Source: Nostoc sp. ATCC 53789 (lineage in GTDB: Bacteria; Cyanobacteriota; Cyanobacteriia; Cyanobacteriales; Nostocaceae). From it: DNA of 64,000 nucleotides. Each line of letters begins with the position of its first letter. The first letter of the stretch is position 1. The DNA is taken from the NCBI RefSeq assembly GCF_009873495.1, contig NZ_CP046703.1, positions 5,732,501 to 5,796,500 of the forward strand. Reading direction: 5' to 3'. Below the pieces are notes generated by a model. It was not told the origin of the DNA. It did not search any database and saw nothing but the letters and a program-made list of their open reading frames with translations. Positions 1 through 9,838 of the stretch are shown one piece after another. The position numbers were made by a program, and so were the translations under genes.

Positions 1-1
1 G

Positions 2-2068
2 GACAATCGCTTGTTGATTAAAGGGACTGTCAGCGTTAATACTCAACCCATTGTTCTGCAAAGAATTCCAGTGGAGGAAAGCCACGACATTCCTCTGAGA
101 GTGATTTATCACGTCAAACATTCCTTACAACCTGTGGTGTTGGCGGATGCCACTAATCATCCAGTCTTTGCCAGCGATACTTACATTTTGAGCCAACAGC
201 CAAAAAGCATCTTGTGTAATCCGATTCTCCATCGGGGTCAATTCGCAGGTATCCTTTATTTGGAGAATAACTTGACGACTGGGGCATTTACTAGCGATCG
301 CGTCGAACTGCTTAACCTGTTATGTACTCAAGCCGCTATTTCTCTAGAAAATGCCCGACTTTATGAGCAGACACAACAAACACTGGTAGAACTGCGTGCC
401 AGTGAAGCCCGCTTCCAGAAGGTGGTTGACAATATTCCAGGCATGGTATTCCAATTCTGTCTGGCTACCGATGGCTCTTTTTGGACACCCTACGTCAGTT
501 CGGGTTGCTATGACCTGTATGAGGTTGATCCAAAGGCAGTGATGGCAGGGGTACACAACATTCACCTCATGGCGCATCCAGACGATTCCCCAATGCTGGG
601 ACAGTTAGTTGCTGATTCTGGTCGAATGTTAACGCCTTTTAGTCACGAGTGGCGAATTGTGACTCCTTCAGGCAAAATCAAATGGATTCAATGTGTTTCT
701 CGACCAGAACTGCAAGCTGATGGCTTGATTGTGTGGGATGGGGTGGTGATTGATATTAGCGATGTCTACGACGAGCTTCGTTTACGCAAACAAGCGGAAG
801 CCGCACTTCAAGAGAAAGAGGAGTTTCTGAGCAGCATTTACAACGGAGCCGAAATAGTCATCTTTGTTGTGGATGTGTTGGATAACGATCGCTTCCATTA
901 CGCCGGATGGAACGCTGTTGCGGAACGAGCCTCTGGAATTCGTAGTGCTGATGCCGTAGGCAAAACGCCCACTGAAGTCCTTGGGGCAGCACAGGCCCAG
1001 ACTATCCAACAACGGCTTGCTGAGTGCGCCAGAACGGGAATGCCCCTTTATTATGAGCATTGCCTAACCTTTGATGGGCAGGAAACCTGGTGGTTTATCA
1101 ACTTCAACCCACTCAAGAATACTGAGGGACAGATTTACCGGGTGATTGGCACAAGCTTTGACATTAGCGATCGCAAACGCGCCGAAGTCCAATTGAATCA
1201 TCGCACAGCAGAATTAGAGCAAATCCTGCAACAACTCCAGCACACCCAAACCCAGATGATCCAATCCGAGAAAATGTCAGGATTGGGGCAACTTGTGGCA
1301 GGTGTTGCCCATGAAATCAACAACCCAGTCAACTTTATCTTCGGCAATCTTAGCCATGCAAATGAATACACCAAAAATATTCTGAGACTCCTGGAACTTT
1401 ATCAGAAATATTACCCAATTCCCGACTCTGAGATTCAAGAAGAAGCCGAAGCGATGGACTTGGAGTTTTTAGTAGAAGACTTACCCAAACTTATTTATTC
1501 CATGCGAATTGGAGCAGAACGCATTCAAAAAATTGTTGTCTCTCTACGCACTTTCTCGCGCATGGATGAAGCCGAGATGAAAGAAGTCAATATTCATGAG
1601 GGCATTGATAGCACACTGATGATTCTGCAACATCGACTGAAAGCTAAACCTGATTCTCAAGGCATTGAGATTGTCAAAGCTTATGGAGAGTTACCGTTAG
1701 TCGAATGCTATGCCGGACAACTCAATCAAGTGTTTATGAATCTTTTGAGCAATGCCATTGATGCCTTAGAAGAAGCGAACGCTCAAGACCAAACCTTAAC
1801 TCCTACTATTACGATTAGCACTTACCTGGCAGAAAACAAACAAGTTGTCATTAAAATTGCAGATAATGGCCCCGGAATTCCTGCTCATATCAAGCAAAAA
1901 TTATTTGATCCATTCTTTACGACAAAAGCTGTCGGCAAAGGTACAGGAATGGGACTTTCTATTAGTTATCAAATTGTGGCTGAAAAACACAAAGGCACAT
2001 TACATTGTGTTTCCGAACCGGGACAGGGAGCCACATTCATTGTGATGATTCCGATTTGCCAATCTTGA
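2..2068 (+). CDS. GAF-PAS-PAS sensor histidine kinase, 5' end outside window
   Basis: The reading frame is open from base 2, so the gene starts upstream of the window; about 688 codons are visible. In order: the end of a GAF domain (about residues 1-115, ending in the ILYLENNLTTGAFT-type motif), two PAS/PAC domains (about 130-260 and 270-395), a coiled linker, a HisKA dimerisation domain with H-box VAGVAHEINNPVNF (about 425), and a HATPase_c domain with N-box NQVFMNLLSNAID and glycine boxes DNGPGIP and GTGMGLS. It should autophosphorylate on His and pass phosphate to an unlinked receiver, as none is attached. The GAF and kinase parts closely resemble those of the kinase at 40625-46177, so the missing N-terminus may also carry a Ser/Thr kinase-AAA module (inference). 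The 3' end overlaps the convergent kinase gene by 32 bp. Confidence 0.9.
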   Translation, partial: DNRLLIKGTVSVNTQPIVLQRIPVEESHDIPLRVIYHVKHSLQPVVLADATNHPVFASDTYILSQQPKSILCNPILHRGQFAGILYLENNLTTGAFTSDRVELLNLLCTQAAISLENARLYEQTQQTLVELRASEARFQKVVDNIPGMVFQFCLATDGSFWTPYVSSGCYDLYEVDPKAVMAGVHNIHLMAHPDDSPMLGQLVADSGRMLTPFSHEWRIVTPSGKIKWIQCVSRPELQADGLIVWDGVVIDISDVYDELRLRKQAEAALQEKEEFLSSIYNGAEIVIFVVDVLDNDRFHYAGWNAVAERASGIRSADAVGKTPTEVLGAAQAQTIQQRLAECARTGMPLYYEHCLTFDGQETWWFINFNPLKNTEGQIYRVIGTSFDISDRKRAEVQLNHRTAELEQILQQLQHTQTQMIQSEKMSGLGQLVAGVAHEINNPVNFIFGNLSHANEYTKNILRLLELYQKYYPIPDSEIQEEAEAMDLEFLVEDLPKLIYSMRIGAERIQKIVVSLRTFSRMDEAEMKEVNIHEGIDSTLMILQHRLKAKPDSQGIEIVKAYGELPLVECYAGQLNQVFMNLLSNAIDALEEANAQDQTLTPTITISTYLAENKQVVIKIADNGPGIPAHIKQKLFDPFFTTKAVGKGTGMGLSISYQIVAEKHKGTLHCVSEPGQGATFIVMIPICQS

Positions 2069-5000
2069 TCTGTGCGAGTGCTACCACAGCTTGAACTAAC
2101 TCTTCTGGATCGAGGGGCTTGGTAACGTGGCGTTGATAGCCACTGGTTATGGCTCGCTGGTAATCATCAACTCTGGCATAAGCAGTCAAAGCGATCGCAG
2201 GAATTTTTCCGCCTTTTTCGGGGCTTAAAGTTCGGATCTGTTGAATCAAGGAATAACCATCGACTTCAGGCATCCCAATATCACTGACTAACACATCGGG
2301 TTGAAAGGACTCCAGGTTTGCTAACACTTCTGCCGCAGAAGCAACAGTCAAGACTGTAGCTCCGTATTCAGTAAGCAATACTGTTAATAGCTCACGGGCA
2401 TCGGGGTCATCATCCACTGTCAGAACTCTAATTCCCGTGAGTTCAAGTCCTGGTTGTGGCAACTCATCTGTCTGCTTGATTTCTGGTTGAAGATTCAGCA
2501 GTGGCAACTGGACTGTAAAGGTGGCTCCCAAGCCAACACCCGGACTGTCAGCCATGATGGTGCCGCCGTGAGCCTCAACCAACTGCCGGACGATCGCTAA
2601 TCCCAATCCTAACCCGCCATACTTGCGAGTAATTGAAACATCTTCTTGACGGAATGACTCAAAAATATACGGGAGAAACTCAAGGTTAATGCCTTTACCA
2701 GTGTCACGGACGATAATCTGTGCCTGCTCATCTACTTGCTCTAATCGGATTTCAACCCGTCCTCCCTTGGGGGTAAACTTGATAGCATTGGAAAGTAAAT
2801 TCCAAACGATCTGTTGCAAGCGGTTGGAATCTCCAGAGACTTGCCCAATATTTGGCAGCACCGGATGCAACGAAATTGATTTGGCAATGGCTGCTGTAGT
2901 TACCGTGTCGATCGCAGATTCAATAATAAATGCCAGATTCACAGGTGCAGCATCTATGGTGAGTTTGCCGCGCAGAATCTTGGCAACATCCAGCAAGTCA
3001 TCAATCAGTTGAGTTTGCAGTTTGGCATTGCGTTCAATGGTGGCTAAAGCTTCAGCTGTTTTGGTTTCACTAAATTTACGGGTTTGCAGCAGTTTTGTCC
3101 AGCCGAGAATTGGGTTGAGAGGCGATCGCAATTCATGGGAGAGAACCGCCAAAAATTCATCTTTGATCCGATTGGCGCGTTCGGCTTCGGCTCTGGCTGC
3201 TTGCTCTAGCTGAAATAGGCGATCGCGTTGGATTTCAGCTTGTTTGCGATCGGTGATATCCTGTACATTACCCACCATCCGTACCGCATTGCCCGCAGCA
3301 TCATAGAAAACCTGACCTCTAGCCGCTAACCAGCGAATGCCATCAGGATGTATAGTGCGGAAGTCATCTTCATAGTACTCTTCCTGTTGCTGGATGGTGC
3401 GACTCACCCCTTCATTAGCTGAGATGCGATCGTCTGGGTGCAGGAGACTTAACCACAGTTCATAGGTGATTTCCTTTGTGGTTGGGTCAAGCCCAAACAG
3501 ATTGACGTACTCTTCAGATACATGAGCGCTATTGTGGATAATGTCCCAGTCCCATAATCCCGATTGCGTCGCTTTGTACGCCAATTTTAACCGGGCTTCG
3601 CTCTCCTGCAAGAGGAGTTCTATCTTTTTGCGATCGGTGATGTCTCGTGAAATCAACAAGATTCGTTCTAGTTGCCCGGAAGCATCCAGAATCGGGCTAA
3701 CGACCACTTCCCACCATTTGGGAGTGCCTTTTACAGTTGGGCAGTATCCGCGAAAAATGTTGACTTCACCTGTTTTAGCGGCAGCGAGTGCTTGCTCTGC
3801 TTGTTGTTGATAGCTGCCTTTCCAGAAACAGAGCCATTCAGTATTGAGATAGGAATTTAAGTCGTCAATTTCCATCAAACATAGTCCACCTGTATTCATA
3901 TACAGCAGCCGCCCGTCGAGGCTTAATACTTTGATACAGTCAGAACTACTATCTAAAATACGGTTCTTAAATTCTTCACTCTGGCGCAAAGCAAGCTCTG
4001 CCTGTTTGCGATCGGTGATATCAAAATGGATGCCTGCCATTCGGAGTGGATTGCCCTGTCGATCACGCAAAACCACTTTTCCGTGGTTGGCAATCCATTT
4101 CCACTCCCCAGACTTGGTTAACATCCGATATTCAAATTTGTAAGACACCGAATCGTCCTGAAGATGGGCATTCAACCGTTCCATCACCCAAACTTTATCG
4201 TCAGGATGAATCAGTCGCTCCCAACTGTTAAAGTGCCCAGGTAGCTCTCCTTGCTCATATCCCAGCATTTCCAGCCATCGTGAACTTAAATAATCTTCAT
4301 TGCTAACAATGTTCCAATCCCATAGACCGCCACCAGAACCTTCCAGTGCCATTTGCAGGCGTTCTTCACTGTCTCGCAGGGCTTGTTCTGCCTGTTTCCG
4401 TTCGCTGATGTCTTCGGCAATACCTGCAAAACGATAAATCTCTCCTGTTTCATCTCGAAGCCCAAAACAGCGATCGTGAACCCAGCGAATACTACCATCG
4501 GGTAAAATAATCCGGTATTCTTCATCAAAGTTACCTGCGACAGCTTTTTCATGAAACGCTCTGTCTGTCGCTTCTCGATCTTCTGGGTGGATACGATCGA
4601 CCCATGCTTGTTGTCCTTGATACAATTCCTGCGGGTTCAATCCCCACAGGCGTTTATATGCAGGACTAACATAGCTAACTCGATTTTCCAATACTTCTTT
4701 GATCCAGAACACCGCATCAATATTTTCTGCAAGCTGCCGAAAACGTTCCTCACTCTCGCGCAGAGTTTCGGCTGACTGTTTGCGTTCGGTGATATCGAGA
4801 TCGATACCCGCCATCTGAATCGGTTGTCCGTGTTGGTCGTAAAATACCTTACCCTGACTGAGTGCCCACCGAATAGTACCATTAGGATATACCACTCGAA
4901 ATTCAATGTCATAGTCTTCTCCGGTGGCGATGGCACGATCGACGACTGCTAGAACGCGATCGCGATCATCAGGGTGGACTCGCGCGGCAAACATCTCGAA

Positions 5001-6167
5001 TGAGCCGTCAAACTCTCCTGGCTCCAGTCCAAATGAGGCTTCCAGGTTATCCGACCAGGAAATTTTTCCCGTTTGGATATTCCAGTTCCATGTTCCCATC
5101 CGAGAAGCTGATAGTGCTAATCGCAGCTGTTGTTCGCTTTGGCGTAGTTCTGCTTCTACCTGTTGGCGTTCCTTTAGCTCACGCTGTGCCTGCTGATACA
5201 GTTCTGCCTGTCGTAAGGCGATACTCACCTGAGTTGCCAACTCTTTAAGCAAGTCAATTTCTAAAGGCTGCCAAAATCGCGGGGAGGTACAATGATGAGC
5301 AATTAGCAATCCCCAAAACTGGTTGTCTTGCAGAATTGGTACAACCAGATGAGCTTTGACTTGAAACTGTGCCAACAATTCACCGTGGCATGGGTCAATA
5401 CTGCTGTCATGAATGTCCGATACTGCCGTTACTTGCCCCTGATAATAGCCTTCGATATAATTCTTGATAAAGGCGGGATCGTAGCTGACAAGTTGCGGTC
5501 TATTGGAGGTGATGTAGGTCTCAGCTAGGAAGGGATCTTGGATAGTAGAGGAAAGAAGCGATCGCCACTCTGTCCCAACCGATTCTGCCACTACTGTCCC
5601 ATCCCCACCAGGATTTAACCGAAAAACCAGGACGCGATCTGTGTGGAGAAACTGCCGCACCTCGGCTACAGTTGCCTGAAGAATTTCATCCAGATTCAGA
5701 GATAAGTGAATTTGCTGGGTAATTTGCGCGACTACGCGCTCTCGTTCAATACGCTGTTGCAGTTGGGTGCGTAGCCGCACTGTTTCAATTGCCCCATTGA
5801 TTGCTATTTGTAGCCCTTGTGCGGTAATTTGCTCTTTGACAATATAATCTTGTGCGCCGGCTTTCATCGCCTGAACTGCGATCGCCTCATTGCCCTGCCC
5901 TGTGACAACAATCACAGGTAGGCACTGCTGTTGAGTTGAGATTTGCAATTTAGCCAGAAATTCCAGTCCGTCTATATCAGGCAGTCGATAATCAAGTAAA
6001 ATGGCATCTGGTTGGTGTTGCTGGCAAAGTTCTAGCCCTTGCTGTCCCAGGGTTCCTTCTAGGAAAGTGTAAGAATATTCGCGATCGCGCAACAAATACC
6101 GCCGATATAGCTCTCGATCTTCTGGGGAATCATCGACAATTAAGAGGGTGCGCTGTTGCTGAGACAT
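2037..6167 (-). CDS. Hybrid sensor kinase: REC-GAF-5xPAS-HisKA-HATPase-REC
   Basis: A 1376-residue cytoplasmic multi-sensor hybrid histidine kinase with no membrane segment. An N-terminal receiver (about 8-125) has the acidic pair DD at 12-13 and phospho-acceptor Asp59 in AILLDYRLPD. A GAF domain of the phytochrome-like kind follows (about 150-320), then five PAS/PAC units (about 340-970), each ending in a D-I-(T/S)-(D/E)-R-K-Q motif. The HisKA H-box is FLAVLSHELRSPLNP (about 1000), followed by HATPase_c (DTGKGI and GGLGLGLAI) and a C-terminal receiver with Asp in VLVSDIGMPEVDGY. Receivers at both ends suggest a relay where the N-terminal one takes input from another kinase. The ligands are unknown. 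It starts with ATG at 6167; the 235-bp region upstream probably holds the promoter. It is convergent with the previous gene, overlapping by 32 bp. Confidence 0.93.
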   Translation of the reverse strand: MSQQQRTLLIVDDSPEDRELYRRYLLRDREYSYTFLEGTLGQQGLELCQQHQPDAILLDYRLPDIDGLEFLAKLQISTQQQCLPVIVVTGQGNEAIAVQAMKAGAQDYIVKEQITAQGLQIAINGAIETVRLRTQLQQRIERERVVAQITQQIHLSLNLDEILQATVAEVRQFLHTDRVLVFRLNPGGDGTVVAESVGTEWRSLLSSTIQDPFLAETYITSNRPQLVSYDPAFIKNYIEGYYQGQVTAVSDIHDSSIDPCHGELLAQFQVKAHLVVPILQDNQFWGLLIAHHCTSPRFWQPLEIDLLKELATQVSIALRQAELYQQAQRELKERQQVEAELRQSEQQLRLALSASRMGTWNWNIQTGKISWSDNLEASFGLEPGEFDGSFEMFAARVHPDDRDRVLAVVDRAIATGEDYDIEFRVVYPNGTIRWALSQGKVFYDQHGQPIQMAGIDLDITERKQSAETLRESEERFRQLAENIDAVFWIKEVLENRVSYVSPAYKRLWGLNPQELYQGQQAWVDRIHPEDREATDRAFHEKAVAGNFDEEYRIILPDGSIRWVHDRCFGLRDETGEIYRFAGIAEDISERKQAEQALRDSEERLQMALEGSGGGLWDWNIVSNEDYLSSRWLEMLGYEQGELPGHFNSWERLIHPDDKVWVMERLNAHLQDDSVSYKFEYRMLTKSGEWKWIANHGKVVLRDRQGNPLRMAGIHFDITDRKQAELALRQSEEFKNRILDSSSDCIKVLSLDGRLLYMNTGGLCLMEIDDLNSYLNTEWLCFWKGSYQQQAEQALAAAKTGEVNIFRGYCPTVKGTPKWWEVVVSPILDASGQLERILLISRDITDRKKIELLLQESEARLKLAYKATQSGLWDWDIIHNSAHVSEEYVNLFGLDPTTKEITYELWLSLLHPDDRISANEGVSRTIQQQEEYYEDDFRTIHPDGIRWLAARGQVFYDAAGNAVRMVGNVQDITDRKQAEIQRDRLFQLEQAARAEAERANRIKDEFLAVLSHELRSPLNPILGWTKLLQTRKFSETKTAEALATIERNAKLQTQLIDDLLDVAKILRGKLTIDAAPVNLAFIIESAIDTVTTAAIAKSISLHPVLPNIGQVSGDSNRLQQIVWNLLSNAIKFTPKGGRVEIRLEQVDEQAQIIVRDTGKGINLEFLPYIFESFRQEDVSITRKYGGLGLGLAIVRQLVEAHGGTIMADSPGVGLGATFTVQLPLLNLQPEIKQTDELPQPGLELTGIRVLTVDDDPDARELLTVLLTEYGATVLTVASAAEVLANLESFQPDVLVSDIGMPEVDGYSLIQQIRTLSPEKGGKIPAIALTAYARVDDYQRAITSGYQRHVTKPLDPEELVQAVVALAQIKIGKSESSQ

Positions 6168-6402
6168 CGTGAATTAATTGAGCGGATAGAGTTCAAGCCC
6201 ACATTCCGCAGGTTATCATAGAGAGATAACTATTTTTGAAATAGCGCTAAAATCCTCATCCATGTAAGAATTTTACCATACCCTCTGTTTTATGACTTTA
6301 GGAAAAGTCTATGATAAAAGGGCGATTACATATAATACTCCTTCTGTTAGTAGTTTACTTGGACTTGTGTGTACACCGTAGCCGACTCGGAGAGGGAAAG
6401 AG

Positions 6403-7269
6403 TTAAGACCTGGTTTCGATATCGTATAACTGGCATAGGGTGAGGAGTTTTTGTTTAAGGCGATCGCGCACATTTTCAGGTAATATCACTACACAATCTG
6501 GCGCATACTGCATAACTTCGCGGCTAAACCAAAATGTACTAGATACTCGCCTAATCACTCGTCGAACTTTTGGTTTATCTGGTAGCCATTCATGGATATC
6601 ATCTTCTGGTTTAGCTTGATAAGCAAAAGCCAAATTTGCTAATAAGTGCATTTCTACTTTTATCTCATCCAAATTAGTACGCCACTCACCGGAAATTAAA
6701 GTCACCGCCGCATCCGTAATTCGGTCTAATCGTAAACTCCAGTTGTGAACCAGTTCTGGGATATCAAAATTTCCTTCTGTTTCCTCACACCAGCAATCAA
6801 GATATTGTCGCTTTTCGTGGGGTGCTACTTTGGCGTGGCGAACCGTAAAGTTTAATAAACGTCCAGTTGCATCTTGATAGGAAAGCTGAAAGGGTTGTTC
6901 GCGCAAGATGTAGCGGTCTATCTCTAAGCGCCAAGATGGGGGCAAATTCTCTAAGAAACGTTCAATTTCGCCTCGCAACGGTAATGATAGTTCGCTGCGT
7001 TCGAGAAGTAAGTTTGCAATGATTTGCGCTTGTTCAATTTGCCCGATGTCTGTCAAAGCATTGATACATCTATGTAATGCCCTGATGCGTGGTTCTTTCC
7101 AATCGTTATTGTTACCGATGAGTAACTTCCGTTGAGCGATCGCTTTAATTAACTTAGAGATGTTAGGCTCTTCTCCCCACATCATACCGAATTCACGAGC
7201 GATCGCTTCTAGCTCGGCTTTATCGCGTTCTGATATCGACAGTGTAATAGATTGACCTTTTCGACTCAT
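6403..7269 (-). CDS. WYL-domain transcriptional regulator of the type I-D cas operon
   Basis: A 288-residue protein if translation starts at the ATG at 7269 (MSRKGQS...). A longer frame runs to 7344 but would overlap the divergent cas3' promoter region, so the internal start is preferred. The N-terminal 50 residues (SITLSISERDKAELEAIARE) look like a ribbon-helix-helix or short helical DNA-binding segment. The C-terminal half carries a WYL-like domain (LSYQDATGRLLNFTVRHAKVA, then WSLRLDRI). WYL proteins bind nucleic acid or nucleotide ligands and often control CRISPR and phage-defence operons; this arrangement, divergent from cas3', is common in cyanobacterial I-D loci. It most likely represses or activates the cas operon from the about 100-bp shared intergenic region. 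The target site is inferred, not shown. Confidence 0.8.
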   Translation of the reverse strand: MSRKGQSITLSISERDKAELEAIAREFGMMWGEEPNISKLIKAIAQRKLLIGNNNDWKEPRIRALHRCINALTDIGQIEQAQIIANLLLERSELSLPLRGEIERFLENLPPSWRLEIDRYILREQPFQLSYQDATGRLLNFTVRHAKVAPHEKRQYLDCWCEETEGNFDIPELVHNWSLRLDRITDAAVTLISGEWRTNLDEIKVEMHLLANLAFAYQAKPEDDIHEWLPDKPKVRRVIRRVSSTFWFSREVMQYAPDCVVILPENVRDRLKQKLLTLCQLYDIETRS

Positions 7270-7275
7270 TAAAAA

Positions 7276-7376
7276 TGTCCGTGTACTTTGTACTTGTACT
7301 CTCTTGTCAACTTCTATTTTGCGTGCCAATATAGTTTTTAACAACCAGTTACGGACACTATTTAAGTGTATGTCCG
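7276..7376. promoter_or_regulatory. Divergent regulator/cas3' promoter region with TGTCCG half-sites
   Basis: The 100 bp between the two proposed starts contain three copies of TGTCCG: 7276-7281 (plus), 7352-7357 (minus, CGGACA) and 7371-7376 (plus). The last two form an inverted repeat with 13 bp between arms (ACGGACAC...TGTATGTCCG) that overlaps the cas3' start codon. The first lies just upstream of the regulator's start. This is the kind of layout expected for an autoregulated divergent operator; that the WYL protein binds it is inference. Confidence 0.35.
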
Positions 7377-9547
7377 AAAATTACAGAATTACTCTCAAGC
7401 CTGTTTACTCGCAAACCGTCCCGACACCTGACGGGGTGAAATTACCTAAAGATTGGTCGCTTTCTTGGCATCAAGCCGCAACTTTAGAAGCGTTGCGCGA
7501 TCCAAATATTGATGTAGTGTTCAACACTGCGATGACTGGTGATGGTAAAAGTCTTGCGGCTTACCTAGAAGTTCTTCAGGGTGAATTTTCTGCAATCGGA
7601 CTTTACCCAACCAATGAACTCGCCCGCGATCAAGAAACGCAGATTAGAGGATATGTTGAGAAATTCCAGCCAGAGAATCAGCCGCGTGTAGTGCGACTCA
7701 GTGGTGCTGATTTAGAGATTTATGCAGAAAATGAAGGATTGAAAAAAGGGGCTGCGATCGCAACTCTGACTAACCAGAGAGAAGCATTATTAACCAACCC
7801 TGATATTTTTCACTACTTACATCGAGGTGCTTATATAATTCGTGGCGATAGTCCAGATAAGTTATGGGGCAGAATTGATAAAGATTTTGACTTATTCATT
7901 TTTGATGAATTTCATGTTTTTGCTGCTCCACAAATTGCTAGTGTGATTAACACAATGTTGTTAATTCGCTGTACAAATCGCCGCAAGAAATTTCTGTTTC
8001 TCTCAGCCACACCAGATACAAACTTAATTGGCCGATTAGAAAAAGCAGGATTTCGTTGTAAAGAAATTGATCCTCTAAAACAAAATAAATATCAATTTCC
8101 CGATACACAAGAAGAAGGGCAGCAACTGCAAACACAGGGCTGGCGACAAGTAGCACGGACAATTACGCTGAATTTCATTCCTTTGGAACCATCATTTAAA
8201 GCTTCGGAAACCTGGCTAAAAGAAAATAGTAATTTGATTTTGGCTCAGTTTCAGCAGCATCCAGGAAGTAAAGGCGCAATCATTCTTAACTCAATCGCAG
8301 CAGTCAAACGCCTAACTCAATTTTTTCGGGAAATCTTACAGCCTTACGGCTTGAAAGTTGGAGAGAATACAGGGTTATCAGGAAAAGGAGAAAAGGAGCG
8401 AAGTCTTTCTGCTGACTTGGTTATTGGTACTAGCACAATTGATGTTGGAGTTGATTTTAAAATCAATTTCCTAATGTTTGAATCATCCGATGCAGGTAAC
8501 TTTATCCAACGTTTAGGACGCTTAGGAAGGCATGACGAATATGAGAAAGATGGACAGATAGTTAAGTTTGAGAATTTTACAGCTTTTTCTCTAGTTCCTA
8601 ACTTTTTGGTAGAGCGATTATTTAAGGGTGATACTCCACCATTAAAAGTGAATAGTATTTGCGATCGCCCCTTTTTTCACAATACAATTACTGAGAATTA
8701 TCGACAAATCAACGATTTTCGTGGTTATTATCGTCGTTGGGGGGCTGTGCAATCATTTTGGCTGTTTTATCAGTTGAGCGATCGCACAATTAAACAACAG
8801 TATGCCCAAAGCCGAGACAAGTTTCAAGAAGCCTGTGAACAAGTCTTTGAAACAAGTCTAAAGTCTGCGGCTGGAAGTGTTTCGGGATGGGCGAAAGATT
8901 GGCAAGCACTTTCTGGTAAATCAGGAAATCCTATTGCTGAGGATGCTGCTAGTTTTCGAGGTTTAAGTCCTTTGCAGTGTGGTTTATACGACTTAACGGA
9001 AGAAAACGAAGCAGATAGGTTTAAAAACTACGATTTACCCGGTATTTTGGGCAATTTAGAAATTGAAATGTGGACGGAAGCGGCATTTATACGGACACTC
9101 AAAGAAACCGCAGAACGCACCGGACAACCCATTGCCAAAGGAAGATTTGCTCATTGTCTAGCATTTATGAAGTTGCGTTCCTACCGAGAGGAACGGCTGA
9201 ACTGGAAGTTTACCTATTCTGGAAACTTGCAGCCAATTGCTGACGCTTGGAAAGTTCAGGTTTTGACTGGTGTGGAAATTTGGCAACCTGACAACTATTG
9301 GGTTGGGGAAATTAACAAACGCCTAAAAAAGGAAGGTTTGGTTTGTTACGTGATTCGCCGTCCTCTTGCTGAAGTGCGGATGCGGCTAAGACTACCGATG
9401 AATTTTCAGATTTATGGCATCAGCGATCAGTATAGCTTTCATGATGCTACTGTGCCCTATGCGATCGCTTTTGGTCACTCTGCACTGTTGCTGGATACGC
9501 TTGCATACACGTTTAAAAGCAAAGGAGATGAGATATGGGTTGTTTGA
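7370..9547 (+). CDS. cas3: Type I-D CRISPR-associated helicase Cas3'
   Basis: A 725-residue superfamily 2 DNA helicase. From the ATG at 7370, Walker A is TAMTGDGKS (about 54-61), the DExH box is FIFDEFHVFAA (about 190), motif III is FLSATPD, and motif VI is QRLGRLGRHD. No HD-nuclease motif precedes the helicase, as expected in type I-D where the HD nuclease sits on Cas10d. It is recruited by the crRNA complex to unwind and degrade target DNA. A longer frame starts at 7304, but those 22 residues are uncharacteristic and overlap the regulator promoter. The gene ends one base before a CRISPR-like repeat (9549). It is separated from cas10d by about 2.1 kb of inserted genes. Confidence 0.92.
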   Translation: MSENYRITLKPVYSQTVPTPDGVKLPKDWSLSWHQAATLEALRDPNIDVVFNTAMTGDGKSLAAYLEVLQGEFSAIGLYPTNELARDQETQIRGYVEKFQPENQPRVVRLSGADLEIYAENEGLKKGAAIATLTNQREALLTNPDIFHYLHRGAYIIRGDSPDKLWGRIDKDFDLFIFDEFHVFAAPQIASVINTMLLIRCTNRRKKFLFLSATPDTNLIGRLEKAGFRCKEIDPLKQNKYQFPDTQEEGQQLQTQGWRQVARTITLNFIPLEPSFKASETWLKENSNLILAQFQQHPGSKGAIILNSIAAVKRLTQFFREILQPYGLKVGENTGLSGKGEKERSLSADLVIGTSTIDVGVDFKINFLMFESSDAGNFIQRLGRLGRHDEYEKDGQIVKFENFTAFSLVPNFLVERLFKGDTPPLKVNSICDRPFFHNTITENYRQINDFRGYYRRWGAVQSFWLFYQLSDRTIKQQYAQSRDKFQEACEQVFETSLKSAAGSVSGWAKDWQALSGKSGNPIAEDAASFRGLSPLQCGLYDLTEENEADRFKNYDLPGILGNLEIEMWTEAAFIRTLKETAERTGQPIAKGRFAHCLAFMKLRSYREERLNWKFTYSGNLQPIADAWKVQVLTGVEIWQPDNYWVGEINKRLKKEGLVCYVIRRPLAEVRMRLRLPMNFQIYGISDQYSFHDATVPYAIAFGHSALLLDTLAYTFKSKGDEIWVV

Positions 9548-9548
9548 G

Positions 9549-9658
9549 GTTTCAATCCCTGATAGGGATTTTGGTTAGTGTAACGGAGAAAAAGCTTACG
9601 CCAGTAAGTTCAGACGTATTTATTTCAATCCCTGATAGGGATTAGTAATCTCACCTTA
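9549..9658 (-). CRISPR. CRISPR-like mini-array: two pseudo-repeats, one 36-nt spacer
   Basis: Two copies of the core of the locus CRISPR repeat lie in reverse orientation right after the cas3' stop. Read on the minus strand, the downstream copy (9549-9585) keeps the 3' 24 nt exactly, including the AATCCC/GGGATT stem and ATTGAAAC end. The upstream copy (9622-9658) keeps the stem and ends ATTGAAAT. In both, the 5' 13 nt have diverged. The unit distance is 73 bp, matching the 71-74 bp unit of the main array, and leaves a 36-nt spacer at 9586-9621. Both stems remain, so Cas6 could process a transcript and release a guide. It may be a dead array or a regulatory guide; transcription is not shown. 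Confidence 0.75.
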
Positions 9659-9838
9659 TTTGTATAGTGAGTCTCCGTCTTGATCTGAGAATAACAGATA
9701 GTGGGTGAACGTAACCGCCATCAAGTGCTGACTTATTTGACCAGATATTTATCATGTTAAATAGGTCTAAAACTTAATGCACTAGTTTCTTGCAATCGGC
9801 TTTCGCTTAAGTTAGCTTCTGAGTATGCGACTGGCAAG

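Noticed and set aside
4620..4640. GGTTCAATCC, resembling a tRNA T-arm
   Set aside because: It lies inside the coding sequence of the hybrid kinase and no cloverleaf can be built around it.
7304..7344. Longer starts for both the WYL regulator and cas3'
   Set aside because: They would overlap each other divergently and remove any room for promoters; internal ATGs with family-like starts are better.
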